The notes beneath the pieces are model-generated. The model was not told the DNA's origin. It did no database searches and saw only the letters and a program-made list of their open reading frames with translations. Positions 8,925-17,904 of a stretch of 64,000 nt of DNA are shown here, piece after piece (position 1 is the first letter of the stretch; each line of letters begins with the position of its first letter). This DNA is from Ignavibacteriaceae bacterium (GTDB taxonomy: Bacteria; Bacteroidota; Ignavibacteria; Ignavibacteriales; Ignavibacteriaceae), in assembly GCA_013360295.1 (NCBI GenBank), contig JABWCL010000003.1, forward strand, positions 105,041 to 169,040, written 5' to 3'. The translations under genes were made by a program, and so were the position numbers.

Positions 8925-10238
8925 TTAGAACTTGCCGGGTGCCCAATAAAAGAATACAAACCAGATAACCGCGAACAGGGGTAACAAAACAGGGATTGAA
9001 TACTTGTAAATGTATTCGAAAAATCCCGGCATTTTTATTCCGCTTCTCTCGCTTATCGATTTAACCATAAAATTCGGACCGTTTCCAATATACGTCATTG
9101 CGCCAAAAAATACCGCAGCCACCGATATCGCCTGAAGATAGATTGTATCCTCTGAAACGAACTGGCGGACATCTCCGATAACGTTGATGTCAAGCGCATA
9201 TTTACCCATCGCGGCGCTTAAAAAGTTCAGGTATGTCGGGGCATTATCGAGGAAAGCTGAAGCGGTTCCTGTTGCCCAGTAAAAAGTATTTTGATCGAGG
9301 GATTCCCTATAAACAGCAGCCTCGTGAGAGACTAATTGAAGCGCGGGAATCATTGTAAAGAAAATCCCGAAAAAAAGGTACGCAACTTCTTTTATCGGCA
9401 TAAAATTAAATTCGTTCAGTTCCCTGACAGCCGGCCTAGATAATTTATACGCGGAGAAAGCAATTACGATAAACAGCAATTCCCTTATCCCGAGCGGCAT
9501 GAAGGTTATCTTTGGCACAAACGAAAAAACTGACGGATCAATAAAAACGCAAAGTATTATAAGCCCGAGGAATAAAAAATTACTGCTCCCCTGCAGGTTC
9601 AGTTTGAAGGGCATACCCCGCATATCATCCTCAAATCTCTTTGAGTGTTTCCTGTCAAGGAAATAGAAAACTAATAATACAAGAAAAATTGTTGGAAGCC
9701 AGATGAAGAACACGTTCTTCAGCACCCAGAAAAATGGTACTCCTCTGAGGAATCCCAGAAACAACGGAGGGTCACCGATCGGGGTAAGCGCACCGCTGAT
9801 ATTACTCACAATAAAAATAAAAAAGATAATGTGATAAGGCCGTAGCTTGTTGCTGTTTATTTTAATAAACGGCCTGATCAGAAGCATTGACGCACCGGTG
9901 GTTCCGATAAAATTTGAGAGGACGGCTCCCGCTAAAAGGAAAAGAGCATTATTCAACGGTGTTGGGCTTAGCTGCAGGTTAATAAATATCCCGCCTGTTA
10001 CGGTAAACAGGACAGCCAAAAGCAGTATAAATGAAAGATACTCCTGCAGGGCGTGGTAAGGGCTGTGTGTATCGTTATAGTATAGTATATAGTGGGAGGC
10101 TACCAGCAGCCCTAGAATAATACTAATAATGGGGTAATTCTTTTCCCAGAAGTGGGGAAAGAAAATCGGCCCGGAAGCAATCATAAGAAGGAGGGCCACA
10201 AATGGTAAAACCAGATAAAGCGGTGGAATAAAACTCAT
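8925..10238 (-). CDS. NhaD-like sodium:proton antiporter / citrate-transporter superfamily
   Basis: 437 residues with 11-13 hydrophobic segments. The two re-entrant repeat motifs of the ion transporter superfamily are visible: SGALTPIGDPPLFLGFLRG in the first half and LDNAPTYLNF plus GAMTYIGNGPNFMVK in the second. These match the NhaD / TPIGDPPLFLG-type Na+/H+ antiporters. It should exchange Na+ for H+ across the inner membrane. It sits inside the complex I cluster, 43 bases after nuoM and 79 before nuoN, in the same orientation, so it is probably co-transcribed. Substrate assignment is by family, not proven. Confidence 0.87.
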   Translation of the reverse strand: MSFIPPLYLVLPFVALLLMIASGPIFFPHFWEKNYPIISIILGLLVASHYILYYNDTHSPYHALQEYLSFILLLAVLFTVTGGIFINLQLSPTPLNNALFLLAGAVLSNFIGTTGASMLLIRPFIKINSNKLRPYHIIFFIFIVSNISGALTPIGDPPLFLGFLRGVPFFWVLKNVFFIWLPTIFLVLLVFYFLDRKHSKRFEDDMRGMPFKLNLQGSSNFLFLGLIILCVFIDPSVFSFVPKITFMPLGIRELLFIVIAFSAYKLSRPAVRELNEFNFMPIKEVAYLFFGIFFTMIPALQLVSHEAAVYRESLDQNTFYWATGTASAFLDNAPTYLNFLSAAMGKYALDINVIGDVRQFVSEDTIYLQAISVAAVFFGAMTYIGNGPNFMVKSISERSGIKMPGFFEYIYKYSIPVLLPLFAVIWFVFFYWAPGKF

Positions 10239-10281
10239 TCACTCCCCCGCTTTATAACTGAATTTAACAATTTTCGTCTTA

Positions 10282-11814
10282 TCAGCGGATAATAATCCCA
10301 TTAACACTTAGTATGGAATTTACGAGTGCTGACGAATACTTGTCAGTCATTTGCAGGAATGTTGTAGGATACACGCCAATCCAGACTATAAAAATGATAA
10401 GAGTAACCATTATAAACAGTTCTTTTCCGTTCATATCAGTGAGACCGCGGAGTTCCAGCTTTTTAACCGGCCCAAAAAAGATTCTTTGGTACATCCATAA
10501 AAGATAGACCGCCGCGAAGATCACGCCTGACGCCGCAACAATGGCATACATCCAATTTGATAAAACAGGCGATTTGAAAGCGCCGATTAAAATAAGAAAC
10601 TCACCGATAAAGCCGTTTAAGCCCGGCAATCCGATTGAAGAGAGCGCCACAATAAGCATCACTGCAGAATATACCGGCACAACAGCCGCGATTCCGCCAT
10701 AATCTGCTATCTGGCGTGTGTGTGTTCTTTCGTAAATAAAACCTACCAAAAGGAAGAGTGCCCCGGTAGATAAACCGTGGTTGATCATCTGGATAATCGC
10801 ACCCTGCATTCCTTCCGGTGTGAAGGCGAAAATTCCGAGAACTACGAATCCAAGATGCGACACCGAGGAATACGCGACTAATTTTTTCATATCCTTCTGC
10901 ACCATCGCCACCAGCGCGCCATATATTACACCGATAACAGCTAACAATGAAATCCAGCCAGCGTATTCAACCGAAGCCTGTGGAAATAACGGAAGGCAGA
11001 ACCTTACAAGTCCGTAGGTACCCATCTTGAGAAGCACTCCCGCAAGAATAACGCTTCCTGCGGTTGGGGCCTCAACGTGAGCATCCGGCAGCCAGGTGTG
11101 TAGCGGAAACAAGGGCACTTTGATCGCGAAACTCAGAGCGAAAGCAAAGAACAGATAAGTCTGTATATCCAGTCCTAAAGCCGGTGAGACTTTGTACAAC
11201 TCCAGAAGATTTGTCGTAAAGTAACCTGTTGATGATGAAGCATAAACCGCAAGCCATATTATCGCAACAAGCATCAGGAGGCTTCCGAACATTGTGTAGA
11301 TAAAAAACTTAACGGAAGCGTAGATCCTTCGCTCCCCTCCCCAGATCCCGATAATAAAATACATTGGGATCAGCATTGCTTCCCAGAATACGTAGAACAG
11401 GAACAGATCGAGCGAAATAAAAACGCCTATCATTCCCATCTCCAGGACGAGCATAAAGAATGTGAATTCTTTAACCTTTATCTGAATGGAATTCCACGTT
11501 GAAAGAAGTGTCAGAGGAGTAAGAAAAGTTGTAAGTAATACGAGTATCAGTGAAAGCCCGTCCACACCCACATAATACGAGATGCTCAGGTCACTGATCC
11601 AGGAATATTTAAACTCAAACTGGAATTTGTCAAAGCCATAAACCCCGGAGTCAAATGAATAATATACAAGCAGTGATATTATAAAAGTAACGAGCGACGT
11701 AAATAACCCGAAGTAACGGATCGCGTTCTTATTGGCCGATGGGAATACCATCAGGAGCAAAGCGCCTGCAAGCGGCACAAATAAAAGATAATTCAGAATT
11801 GTACTTGTTTCCAT
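10282..11814 (-). CDS. nuoM: NADH-quinone oxidoreductase subunit M
   Basis: 510 residues with about 14 transmembrane segments. NuoM landmarks are FWEAMLIPMYFIIGIWGG (with the conserved helix-5 glutamate), AIKVPLFPLHTWLPDAHVEAP (helix-7 lysine), and VAYSSVSHLGFVVLGIF. It is the second antiporter-like proton channel of complex I. It follows nuoL by 3 bases, indicating tight translational linkage. Confidence 0.97.
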   Translation of the reverse strand: METSTILNYLLFVPLAGALLLMVFPSANKNAIRYFGLFTSLVTFIISLLVYYSFDSGVYGFDKFQFEFKYSWISDLSISYYVGVDGLSLILVLLTTFLTPLTLLSTWNSIQIKVKEFTFFMLVLEMGMIGVFISLDLFLFYVFWEAMLIPMYFIIGIWGGERRIYASVKFFIYTMFGSLLMLVAIIWLAVYASSSTGYFTTNLLELYKVSPALGLDIQTYLFFAFALSFAIKVPLFPLHTWLPDAHVEAPTAGSVILAGVLLKMGTYGLVRFCLPLFPQASVEYAGWISLLAVIGVIYGALVAMVQKDMKKLVAYSSVSHLGFVVLGIFAFTPEGMQGAIIQMINHGLSTGALFLLVGFIYERTHTRQIADYGGIAAVVPVYSAVMLIVALSSIGLPGLNGFIGEFLILIGAFKSPVLSNWMYAIVAASGVIFAAVYLLWMYQRIFFGPVKKLELRGLTDMNGKELFIMVTLIIFIVWIGVYPTTFLQMTDKYSSALVNSILSVNGIIIR

Positions 11815-11817
11815 AAA

Positions 11818-13758
11818 CTACAAACTCGCCATAATCCAGAAAAATGCGATAACAATACCGAGGACCATAATGACAGCGTAAAACTGGGCGACACCTGTCT
11901 GCATTTTTCTTATTTGTGAAGCAAATGATTCTATTAATGAAGCAGTCTTATTTACAAGCCCATCAATAATTTTTACATCCGTAAATTTCCATAAGAATCC
12001 GTCCGATACTTTAACAATCGGGCTAATGATGGCTTTATCGTATGCTTCGTCAATAAGGTATTTATTAAAAAGAAGTCTGTAAAGACCCGGAAATTTCAGG
12101 GATGCTGATTCGGCAATATCTTTTCTCTTCAGGTAAACAAAACGCGCGAAGTATATCGCGCCGGCGGCGGCCGCTACAGACACAGCCATCAGGAGTATTT
12201 CCTCGAAATGGGAGTGTGCGCCGTGTTTAGCTAAAAGTGAGTTTGCGGGCTTGAATACAGGATCTAACCAGTTTTTAATCTGATTTCCCCCGCTTCCCGA
12301 AAAAATTTCCGGGATACCTATAAAACCGCCAATCACACTCAGTATCGCGAGTACAATCAGTGGAACGGTCATTACTTTCGGGGACTCGTGCGGATGAACG
12401 TGGTGATGATCAAATCTCCCCTCACCTTCAAATGTCAGCGAATACAGGCGGAACATATAAAAAGCGGTAAGCATTGCGGTGATCGCGCCGACCAGCCAGA
12501 AGGCAAAACCCGCGTTTGCGTATGAATACCAAAGTATTTCGTCCTTACTGAAGAAACCTGAAAAAGGAGGTATACCTGAAATTGCTATGGCGCCTGTTAA
12601 AAATGTCAGGTAAGTGACGGGCATATATTTTTTAAGTCCACCGTATTTCTGAATGTTCTGTTCCTCGTGCATTCCGTGAATTACAGATCCCGCTGCAAGA
12701 AATAAAAGTGCTTTAAAGAATGCGTGCGTCATCACGTGGAAAATACCGGCAGTGAATGCTCCGACACCCATCGCCAGAAACATATATCCTAACTGGCTGA
12801 CGGTGGAATACGCAAGCACTTTTTTAATGTCATTCTGAACAAGTCCGATGGATGCGGCAAAGATGGCAGTCAGTAGGCCAACGACAGCAACAACCATCAT
12901 AATTGTTGGAGCGGAAGCGTAAATAACCGAAGTTCTCGCGACCATATAAACTCCGGCAGTAACCATTGTCGCGGCGTGTATAAGCGCTGATACTGGTGTT
13001 GGGCCTGCCATTGCGTCCGGAAGCCATACATAAAGCGGTATCTGAGCTGATTTTCCCGTCGCACCTATAAATAAGAATAACGCGATCATATTAAACGTAC
13101 TCTCAGGAATTCCACCCAGTTTTACCTGTGCAAATACCTCTTCAAACCTGAGTGAATTGAACGTAAGGTAGATAATAAACATTCCGATGAGAAAACCAAA
13201 ATCACCAATCCTGTTAACGACAAAAGCTTTTTTGGCGGCATCGGCAGTTGTGCTGTTCTCAAATTTGCGGTCATACCAAAACCCGATGAGAAGGTAAGAA
13301 CAGAGCCCCACTCCCTCCCAGCCGAGGAATAACAACACAAAGTTATCAGCAAGTATCAGATTCATCATGGCAAATATGAAGAGGTTCAGATAAGCGAAAA
13401 ATCTCCAGAAACCTTTATCTCCGTGCATATAGCCGATGGAGTAGACGTGAATCACGAAGCCCACACCGGTAACTACAAGAGCCATAAGTATTGAGAGAGG
13501 GTCAACCTGGTAACCGATCGGTATATTCAGGTAGTCAACCTTTATCCACTGAAAAAGATTAACGATGAAATGGCGTTCAGCGGCAGGCTTACCAAGGAGT
13601 TCAAAAAAGATACCAAGGCTGATAAGGAATGAGATCCCTACGGCTCCGCTCCCGATAACTCCGATTACCTTTTCATTTTTAATTTTTGGTCCGAGCAAAC
13701 CATTGATCGCGAAACCGATCAAAGGAAGCAACACTGTTAAGTAAATTAAATCAATCAT
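11818..13758 (-). CDS. nuoL: NADH-quinone oxidoreductase subunit L
   Basis: 646 residues, the distal membrane-arm subunit of complex I. Typical stretches are LFLGWEGVGLCSYLLIGFWY, the helix-7 KSAQIPLYVWLPDAMAGPTPVSALIHAATMV and the second-half FSGFFSKDEIL. The last ~120 residues contain a long amphipathic region and a final membrane helix, consistent with the lateral HL helix. A histidine-rich cytoplasmic loop (DHHHVHPHE) near residue 450 is a small peculiarity. Gaps to nuoK and nuoM are 18 and 3 bases. Confidence 0.97.
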   Translation of the reverse strand: MIDLIYLTVLLPLIGFAINGLLGPKIKNEKVIGVIGSGAVGISFLISLGIFFELLGKPAAERHFIVNLFQWIKVDYLNIPIGYQVDPLSILMALVVTGVGFVIHVYSIGYMHGDKGFWRFFAYLNLFIFAMMNLILADNFVLLFLGWEGVGLCSYLLIGFWYDRKFENSTTADAAKKAFVVNRIGDFGFLIGMFIIYLTFNSLRFEEVFAQVKLGGIPESTFNMIALFLFIGATGKSAQIPLYVWLPDAMAGPTPVSALIHAATMVTAGVYMVARTSVIYASAPTIMMVVAVVGLLTAIFAASIGLVQNDIKKVLAYSTVSQLGYMFLAMGVGAFTAGIFHVMTHAFFKALLFLAAGSVIHGMHEEQNIQKYGGLKKYMPVTYLTFLTGAIAISGIPPFSGFFSKDEILWYSYANAGFAFWLVGAITAMLTAFYMFRLYSLTFEGEGRFDHHHVHPHESPKVMTVPLIVLAILSVIGGFIGIPEIFSGSGGNQIKNWLDPVFKPANSLLAKHGAHSHFEEILLMAVSVAAAAGAIYFARFVYLKRKDIAESASLKFPGLYRLLFNKYLIDEAYDKAIISPIVKVSDGFLWKFTDVKIIDGLVNKTASLIESFASQIRKMQTGVAQFYAVIMVLGIVIAFFWIMASL

Positions 13759-13776
13759 CCGGTTAAACTTTCAGAA

Positions 13777-14079
13777 TTACCACTTAAGAATATTTATTTC
13801 ATCAAGGTTCACGGTCAGTTTGTTCCTGAATATAGCGATAATAATCGCGAGCCCGACCGCGGCCTCAGCGGCTGCAACCGCCATTACGAAGAAAACAACC
13901 AACTGCCCGGTAACATTTCCGAGGTATGATGAGAATGTAACAAATACAAGATTCGCGGAATTAAGCATCAGTTCGATCGACATAAACACCACGATCGCGT
14001 TCCTTCTGGTGATCACTCCAACCACCCCTGTAACAAACATAAATGAACTTAAAAATAAATAATGCTCTATTGGGATCAT
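13777..14079 (-). CDS. nuoK: NADH-quinone oxidoreductase subunit K
   Basis: 100 residues and three transmembrane helices, exactly the family size. The conserved glutamates are in [15 protein letters not shown] (helix 2) and [17 protein letters not shown] (helix 3). They form part of the buried charged axis that links quinone reduction to the antiporter-like subunits. It starts 3 bases after nuoJ. Confidence 0.97.
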   Translation of the reverse strand: MIPIEHYLFLSSFMFVTGVVGVITRRNAIVVFMSIELMLNSANLVFVTFSSYLGNVTGQLVVFFVMAVAAAEAAVGLAIIIAIFRNKLTVNLDEINILKW

Positions 14080-14082
14080 TTT

Positions 14083-14598
14083 TTACTCAAATTTTTTCTT
14101 TGCTAAAACCATTGCGCCTATTGACGCTGCTAACAACAAAAAGCCGATCGCTTCAAACGGAAGAAGGTAACTTGTCATAAGCTCCCAACCGATCCTTTCA
14201 ACAGTGCCAACTTCCAGAGACTGCTCAGAGTGCCCGCCTGAAGTAAACATTGATGTTCCGGAAATGATAAGGAACATCAACTGGCCAAGGACTATTACAC
14301 CTATCCCAATCGTAAGCATCTTAAAGCTTTTTCTCTCCTGAAAGTAATTCCTCTCCGCTTCGGGCCTTATCAGCATTATTACGAACAGGAAGAGCACCAT
14401 GATGGCACCGGCGTAAACTATCACCTGCACGACCGCGATGAACTGCGCGTACAGTGTGAGATACACTCCGGCAAGCCCGGCGAAATTAAGGATCAGGGAA
14501 AGCGCGGACAACACAGGATTTTTTGATGAGATAACCAGGATGGATGTCACAATTGAAATTGCCGCGAAAAAATAAAATAATACTGATTCAAGACTCAT
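14083..14598 (-). CDS. nuoJ: NADH-quinone oxidoreductase subunit J
   Basis: 171 residues with five transmembrane segments. The helix-3 region VIVYAGAIMVLFLFVIMLI is the NuoJ signature (it contains the pi-bulge segment). It sits 8 bases after asnS and 3 before nuoK, as first of the five nuo genes here. The remaining complex I genes (nuoA-I) are not in the window. Confidence 0.95.
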   Translation of the reverse strand: MSLESVLFYFFAAISIVTSILVISSKNPVLSALSLILNFAGLAGVYLTLYAQFIAVVQVIVYAGAIMVLFLFVIMLIRPEAERNYFQERKSFKMLTIGIGVIVLGQLMFLIISGTSMFTSGGHSEQSLEVGTVERIGWELMTSYLLPFEAIGFLLLAASIGAMVLAKKKFE

Positions 14599-14606
14599 TT
14601 CGATAC

Positions 14607-15902
14607 CTAAGGAGTATTTCTGTAAATCATTCTTGCAAAAGGAACGGTCTCTCTGACGTGGTCAAGGCCACATATCCAGCCAACCGTGCGTTCCAATCCG
14701 AGCCCGAATCCGGCGTGCGGAACAGTACCAAATTTTCTTAGATCAAGGTACCACTCGAAAGCTTCCCTGGGAAGATTATGTTCCTGAATCCTGCTTAGCA
14801 GAACATCAAAATTATCCTCCCTCTGGCTGCCGCCGATTATCTCTCCGTAACCTTCGGGTGCGAGAACATCCACCGCAAGCGCGAATTTCTCGTTCTCAGG
14901 ATCGCGTTTCATATAAAAAGCTTTCACTTCCGATGGGTAACGATGCACCATCACAGGACGGTCAAACTGATTGGATATGATAGTCTCATCGCCGCCGCCA
15001 AGATCGTTGCCATACTCAAAATCAACGCCATTTTTGCGCAGTATCTCCACTGCCTCATCATAGCTGATCCTGGGCAGTGGTCTTTTAACATTCTGAAGTT
15101 TTGTGATATCCCGTTCAAGAGTTTTTAAATCCTCTCCCCTCTCGGCGAGTACTGTCTGAACAACGTATTCAAGGAATTCTTCGGCAAGGTCCATATTATC
15201 ATTAAGATCGGCGAATGCAACTTCAGGTTCCACCATCCAGAATTCTGTCAGATGTCTGCGGGTTTTCGATTTTTCCGCACGGAATGTCGGGCCGAAAGTA
15301 TATACCTTACCCAATGCAAGAGCGCTCGCTTCAGCATAAAGTTGTCCGGATTGTGTAAGGTATGCCTTACCTAAATCGAAGTAGTCTGTTTCAAAAAGAG
15401 TCGATGTACCTTCGCACGCGGCAGGGGTTAAAATCGGGGAATCCACGAGCGTAAATCCTTTGTTATCAAAGAAATCGCGGATGGCTTTAACGATCCTGTG
15501 ACGTATTTTCAAAATAGCAGTCTGACGTGCCGAACGAAGCCAAAGATGGCGGTGATCCATCAGGAATTCAATCCCGTGATCCTTCGGAGTAATGGGGTAA
15601 TCTTCTGAATAACCTATAACTTGGAGGTCCTTTGCATCAAGTTCGAACCCGCCGGGAGCCCGTTTTTCTTCCTTTACAACTCCGGTAACGATTACGGAGG
15701 ATTCCTGACCAACTTTATCAGTTAATTCAAAAACCTCAGGAGTAACATTACCTTTAAAATAAACGCACTGAAGCAATCCGGTGCCGTCACGCAGTATCAG
15801 AAAATGAAGTTTTCCGCTGGACCTTTTGTTATAAACCCAACCCGGGATTGAGATTTCCTGTCCAACATACTTACCTAGTTCATTAATATAAATTTTTGCC
15901 AT
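14607..15902 (-). CDS. asnS: Asparaginyl-tRNA synthetase
   Basis: 431 residues, class IIb synthetase. The N-terminal OB-fold anticodon-binding domain (about 1-110) includes [20 protein letters not shown]. Catalytic motif 2 is [21 protein letters not shown] and motif 3 is [16 protein letters not shown] near the C terminus. The motif-2 and specificity-region features resemble AsnRS rather than AspRS. It charges tRNA-Asn with asparagine. It leads the nuoJKLM run with only 8 bases to nuoJ, so it may share their promoter. Confidence 0.94.
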   Translation of the reverse strand: MAKIYINELGKYVGQEISIPGWVYNKRSSGKLHFLILRDGTGLLQCVYFKGNVTPEVFELTDKVGQESSVIVTGVVKEEKRAPGGFELDAKDLQVIGYSEDYPITPKDHGIEFLMDHRHLWLRSARQTAILKIRHRIVKAIRDFFDNKGFTLVDSPILTPAACEGTSTLFETDYFDLGKAYLTQSGQLYAEASALALGKVYTFGPTFRAEKSKTRRHLTEFWMVEPEVAFADLNDNMDLAEEFLEYVVQTVLAERGEDLKTLERDITKLQNVKRPLPRISYDEAVEILRKNGVDFEYGNDLGGGDETIISNQFDRPVMVHRYPSEVKAFYMKRDPENEKFALAVDVLAPEGYGEIIGGSQREDNFDVLLSRIQEHNLPREAFEWYLDLRKFGTVPHAGFGLGLERTVGWICGLDHVRETVPFARMIYRNTP

Positions 15903-15994
15903 TATCTTATGGGTACTTTTGGAAATAGAAAAGCAAATATATGAAAAGATTTAGAATAGTTAAAAGGAAGAGAAAACGATATTAACGAAGGTTT

Positions 15995-16831
15995 TTAGTG
16001 AATTGTCGTTTCTCCTTTAAGTGACTCCAATACATCTCCTTCCCAGTGCCAGTGCCAAGGTTCGTATGCAACCCCGTAAGGGTTGTCCGGAGGATAGGTC
16101 AGGTAAAAATTGAAACTCTTCGCGTTTTTCATCAGCCAGGCGAATTCTTCCAGTTCTTCAAAATCCTCGGCGGTTTGACCGTCTGAGAAACCATTGATTC
16201 CGCCGCCGCTGACAAAATCTATCGCATTGTTCTTTGGAGAACCGTGTTCGCTGTAACCCGGCATCGCTATCCATTTCGCGTTCTCCGTCAGGTTATAGTC
16301 ATTTGAATGAACAAGGTAATAAAAGAATAGATAAGCCTGTCTGCCCGGAGAGCGGTAACCCGAATCAATATAAAGACGTTTGCCGATAGCCGCGTGCATG
16401 GCATTCATCATTCTCTCGTAATCACGGTATGAATGTTTAGGGCAATACTGGATTCCCGTTTCAGTTTTCCCTTTTCCTTCCCCGACAAAACGTGAGGGAA
16501 TCATCACAAGATTATCAGCCTTGTCCCTGCCGAAAAACGGGCCTTTAAATCCAAGGGTTTTGGGATCAATGCTAAATATTCTTTCAGCGAATTCACGCTC
16601 CGCGAAATTCAGCGAATTCATTAATTCATCATAGTTGACGATGCTTCTTTTTTCCTCAGGTATATCATATATAAATGAGCTCCATTTATTGTATACTCTG
16701 AATGCCAGGTATGAATGAACCGGATTTAGCGAATATAGGGCGGGTTGTAATTTATAGAGTACCGCGGTACTAAAAACAACAAGAAGTATTACGCCGGTTA
16801 TAATGTAAGCAAGGCGGAATGGTTTGACCAT
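15995..16831 (-). CDS. Membrane-anchored M15 (VanY-type) D-Ala-D-Ala carboxypeptidase-like protein
   Basis: 278 residues. One N-terminal transmembrane anchor (about 8-28) should place the domain in the periplasm. The M15 zinc-peptidase motifs are YIDSGYRS, then SEHGSPKNNAIDF (zinc His and Asp) and EPWHWHWEG (catalytic Glu and zinc His). Family members trim the terminal D-Ala of peptidoglycan or cross-bridges. It overlaps the upstream STAS gene by one base, so the two are very likely co-expressed. Exact substrate is unknown. Confidence 0.88.
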   Translation of the reverse strand: MVKPFRLAYIITGVILLVVFSTAVLYKLQPALYSLNPVHSYLAFRVYNKWSSFIYDIPEEKRSIVNYDELMNSLNFAEREFAERIFSIDPKTLGFKGPFFGRDKADNLVMIPSRFVGEGKGKTETGIQYCPKHSYRDYERMMNAMHAAIGKRLYIDSGYRSPGRQAYLFFYYLVHSNDYNLTENAKWIAMPGYSEHGSPKNNAIDFVSGGGINGFSDGQTAEDFEELEEFAWLMKNAKSFNFYLTYPPDNPYGVAYEPWHWHWEGDVLESLKGETTIH

Positions 16832-17166
16832 TAGAAATTAGCGAGGGCCGTCTCTCTGGAGTCGTATATCTTAAATAACTTATCATACCCTGAAATCGTG
16901 AAAATCTTCATGGTTCCTGAATCCAACGCGCAAAATGCCATCTTCCCTCCTTTAAGATTCAGCTTTTTGAGGGCAATAATGAAGAGGCGGAGCCCGGCGC
17001 TGCTCACGAATGTTAGCTGAGAACAATCAACTAAAAGCTGCATTTCATTTTTTGTATCAATAACTTCAGCAAACTTCTGCTCGACCGGCTCGCAATTCAT
17101 TATATCAAGCCGCCCAGTCAGGCTTACTACATATACGTTATTCTCTTTTGATTCATGTATCGTCAT
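16831..17166 (-). CDS. STAS-domain anti-sigma factor antagonist-like protein
   Basis: 111 residues, a single STAS domain. The core is LVDCSQLTFVSSAGLRLFI at about 45-63, with the phosphorylatable serine at 55 or 56, as in SpoIIAA/RsbV. Such proteins bind and are phosphorylated by GHKL anti-sigma kinases; no kinase or sigma factor gene is adjacent. The direct overlap with the M15 peptidase gene is unusual and suggests a signalling link to the envelope, but the partner is not visible. Confidence 0.9.
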   Translation of the reverse strand: MTIHESKENNVYVVSLTGRLDIMNCEPVEQKFAEVIDTKNEMQLLVDCSQLTFVSSAGLRLFIIALKKLNLKGGKMAFCALDSGTMKIFTISGYDKLFKIYDSRETALANF

Positions 17167-17521
17167 ATCAAATCAGACTTTATTATTAATTTTGATTACT
17201 TTATCAAAGTTAAGCAGAATATTAATTATGTGAAACATGCTGCCGGATTTAAGTTTCTATAATTAGCATAGGAATAAGCCACAAACGTAATCCGGTTCCC
17301 TGAAAAACGAAATCGGCAAAAAAGAATAGAATTATTTGGTTTGATTCAAATTTCCGATTGAGTTAAATTTGTTGTGGTGTTCAGTAGTGGATCACGGGGC
17401 TCTGGCGCAATAATGACTGAGGCGAAGCATCCGGAAAGCCCGTAGTCTTTAATTTTAAAATAGTGAAGAAATAACACTCAAATAGGATAAAACAACCAAC
17501 AAACAAAATATAAAGGATAAT
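17167..17521. other. 355-bp divergent intergenic region
   Basis: AT-rich DNA between the divergent STAS and YHS genes. It should hold both promoters, but I cannot fix a -35/-10 pair confidently. The only distinct feature is the GC-rich foldable segment at 17395-17442, listed separately. No convincing small gene. Confidence 0.6.
17395..17442 (+). ncRNA. Candidate structured RNA element upstream of the YHS gene
   Basis: A GC-rich island in AT-rich DNA that can form three nested helices: GGGCT 17397-17401 with AGCCC 17437-17441, CTGG 17402-17405 with CCGG 17431-17434, and CGC 17406-17408 with GCG 17422-17424. The second helix has one G-U pair that is only stable in the plus-strand transcript, in line with a leader element for the gene starting 80 bases downstream. 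I recognise no known riboswitch class. Could be chance folding. Confidence 0.25.
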
Positions 17522-17839
17522 ATGAAAACTGTATTAAAATCATTTTTCTTCCTGTTTATGATCTTTTTCCTTGCGGGAAGTGTAGACTCATACTCTCAGG
17601 TAGAAAAGAAAACTGAAAAATCTGCGAAAGCGGAAAAGAAGGTTATCTTCAATGCTTATTGCCCTGTAACCGGCGATGAAATTGACGCAGAAGGCAAAAC
17701 CGTCGAATACAAAGGTAAAACGATCGCTTTTTGCTGCAAGAGCTGTCTGAAGAAATTCAACAAGCAGCCGGAAAAGTATATGAAAAACCTGAGTGAAGAC
17801 GGTAAAAAGTTTATCGGTAAACCCGCACCAATGCATTAA
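17522..17839 (+). CDS. Secreted YHS/TRASH-type cysteine domain protein
   Basis: 105 residues. A hydrophobic signal peptide covers about 1-24, then a lysine/glutamate-rich linker. The domain at about 41-90 reads YCPVTGDEID then KGKTIAFCCKSCLKKFNKQPEKY, with C47, C71, C72 and C75. This matches the YHS / TRASH-like metal-binding fold seen in copper-handling ATPases and periplasmic proteins. A role in binding a soft metal outside the cytoplasm is inferred. A ribosome site (AAAGGA) lies just before the ATG, and a strong terminator follows. Confidence 0.85.
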   Translation: MKTVLKSFFFLFMIFFLAGSVDSYSQVEKKTEKSAKAEKKVIFNAYCPVTGDEIDAEGKTVEYKGKTIAFCCKSCLKKFNKQPEKYMKNLSEDGKKFIGKPAPMH

Positions 17840-17846
17840 AATGAAG

Positions 17847-17882
17847 AAGCCCGCGGTGATTCCTCAGCCGCGGGCTTTCTTT
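17847..17882 (+). terminator. Rho-independent terminator between convergent genes
   Basis: A 10-base stem arm AAGCCCGCGG (17847-17856) pairs with CCGCGGGCTT (17868-17877), loop of 11, then a T-rich tract TTTCTTTC. It terminates the YHS gene. The opposite-strand transcript also forms the stem followed by UUCUUCAUUUU, so it may serve the citrate synthase gene as well. Confidence 0.88.
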
Positions 17883-17904
17883 CAATCCTCAGGATAACAA
17901 AGAT

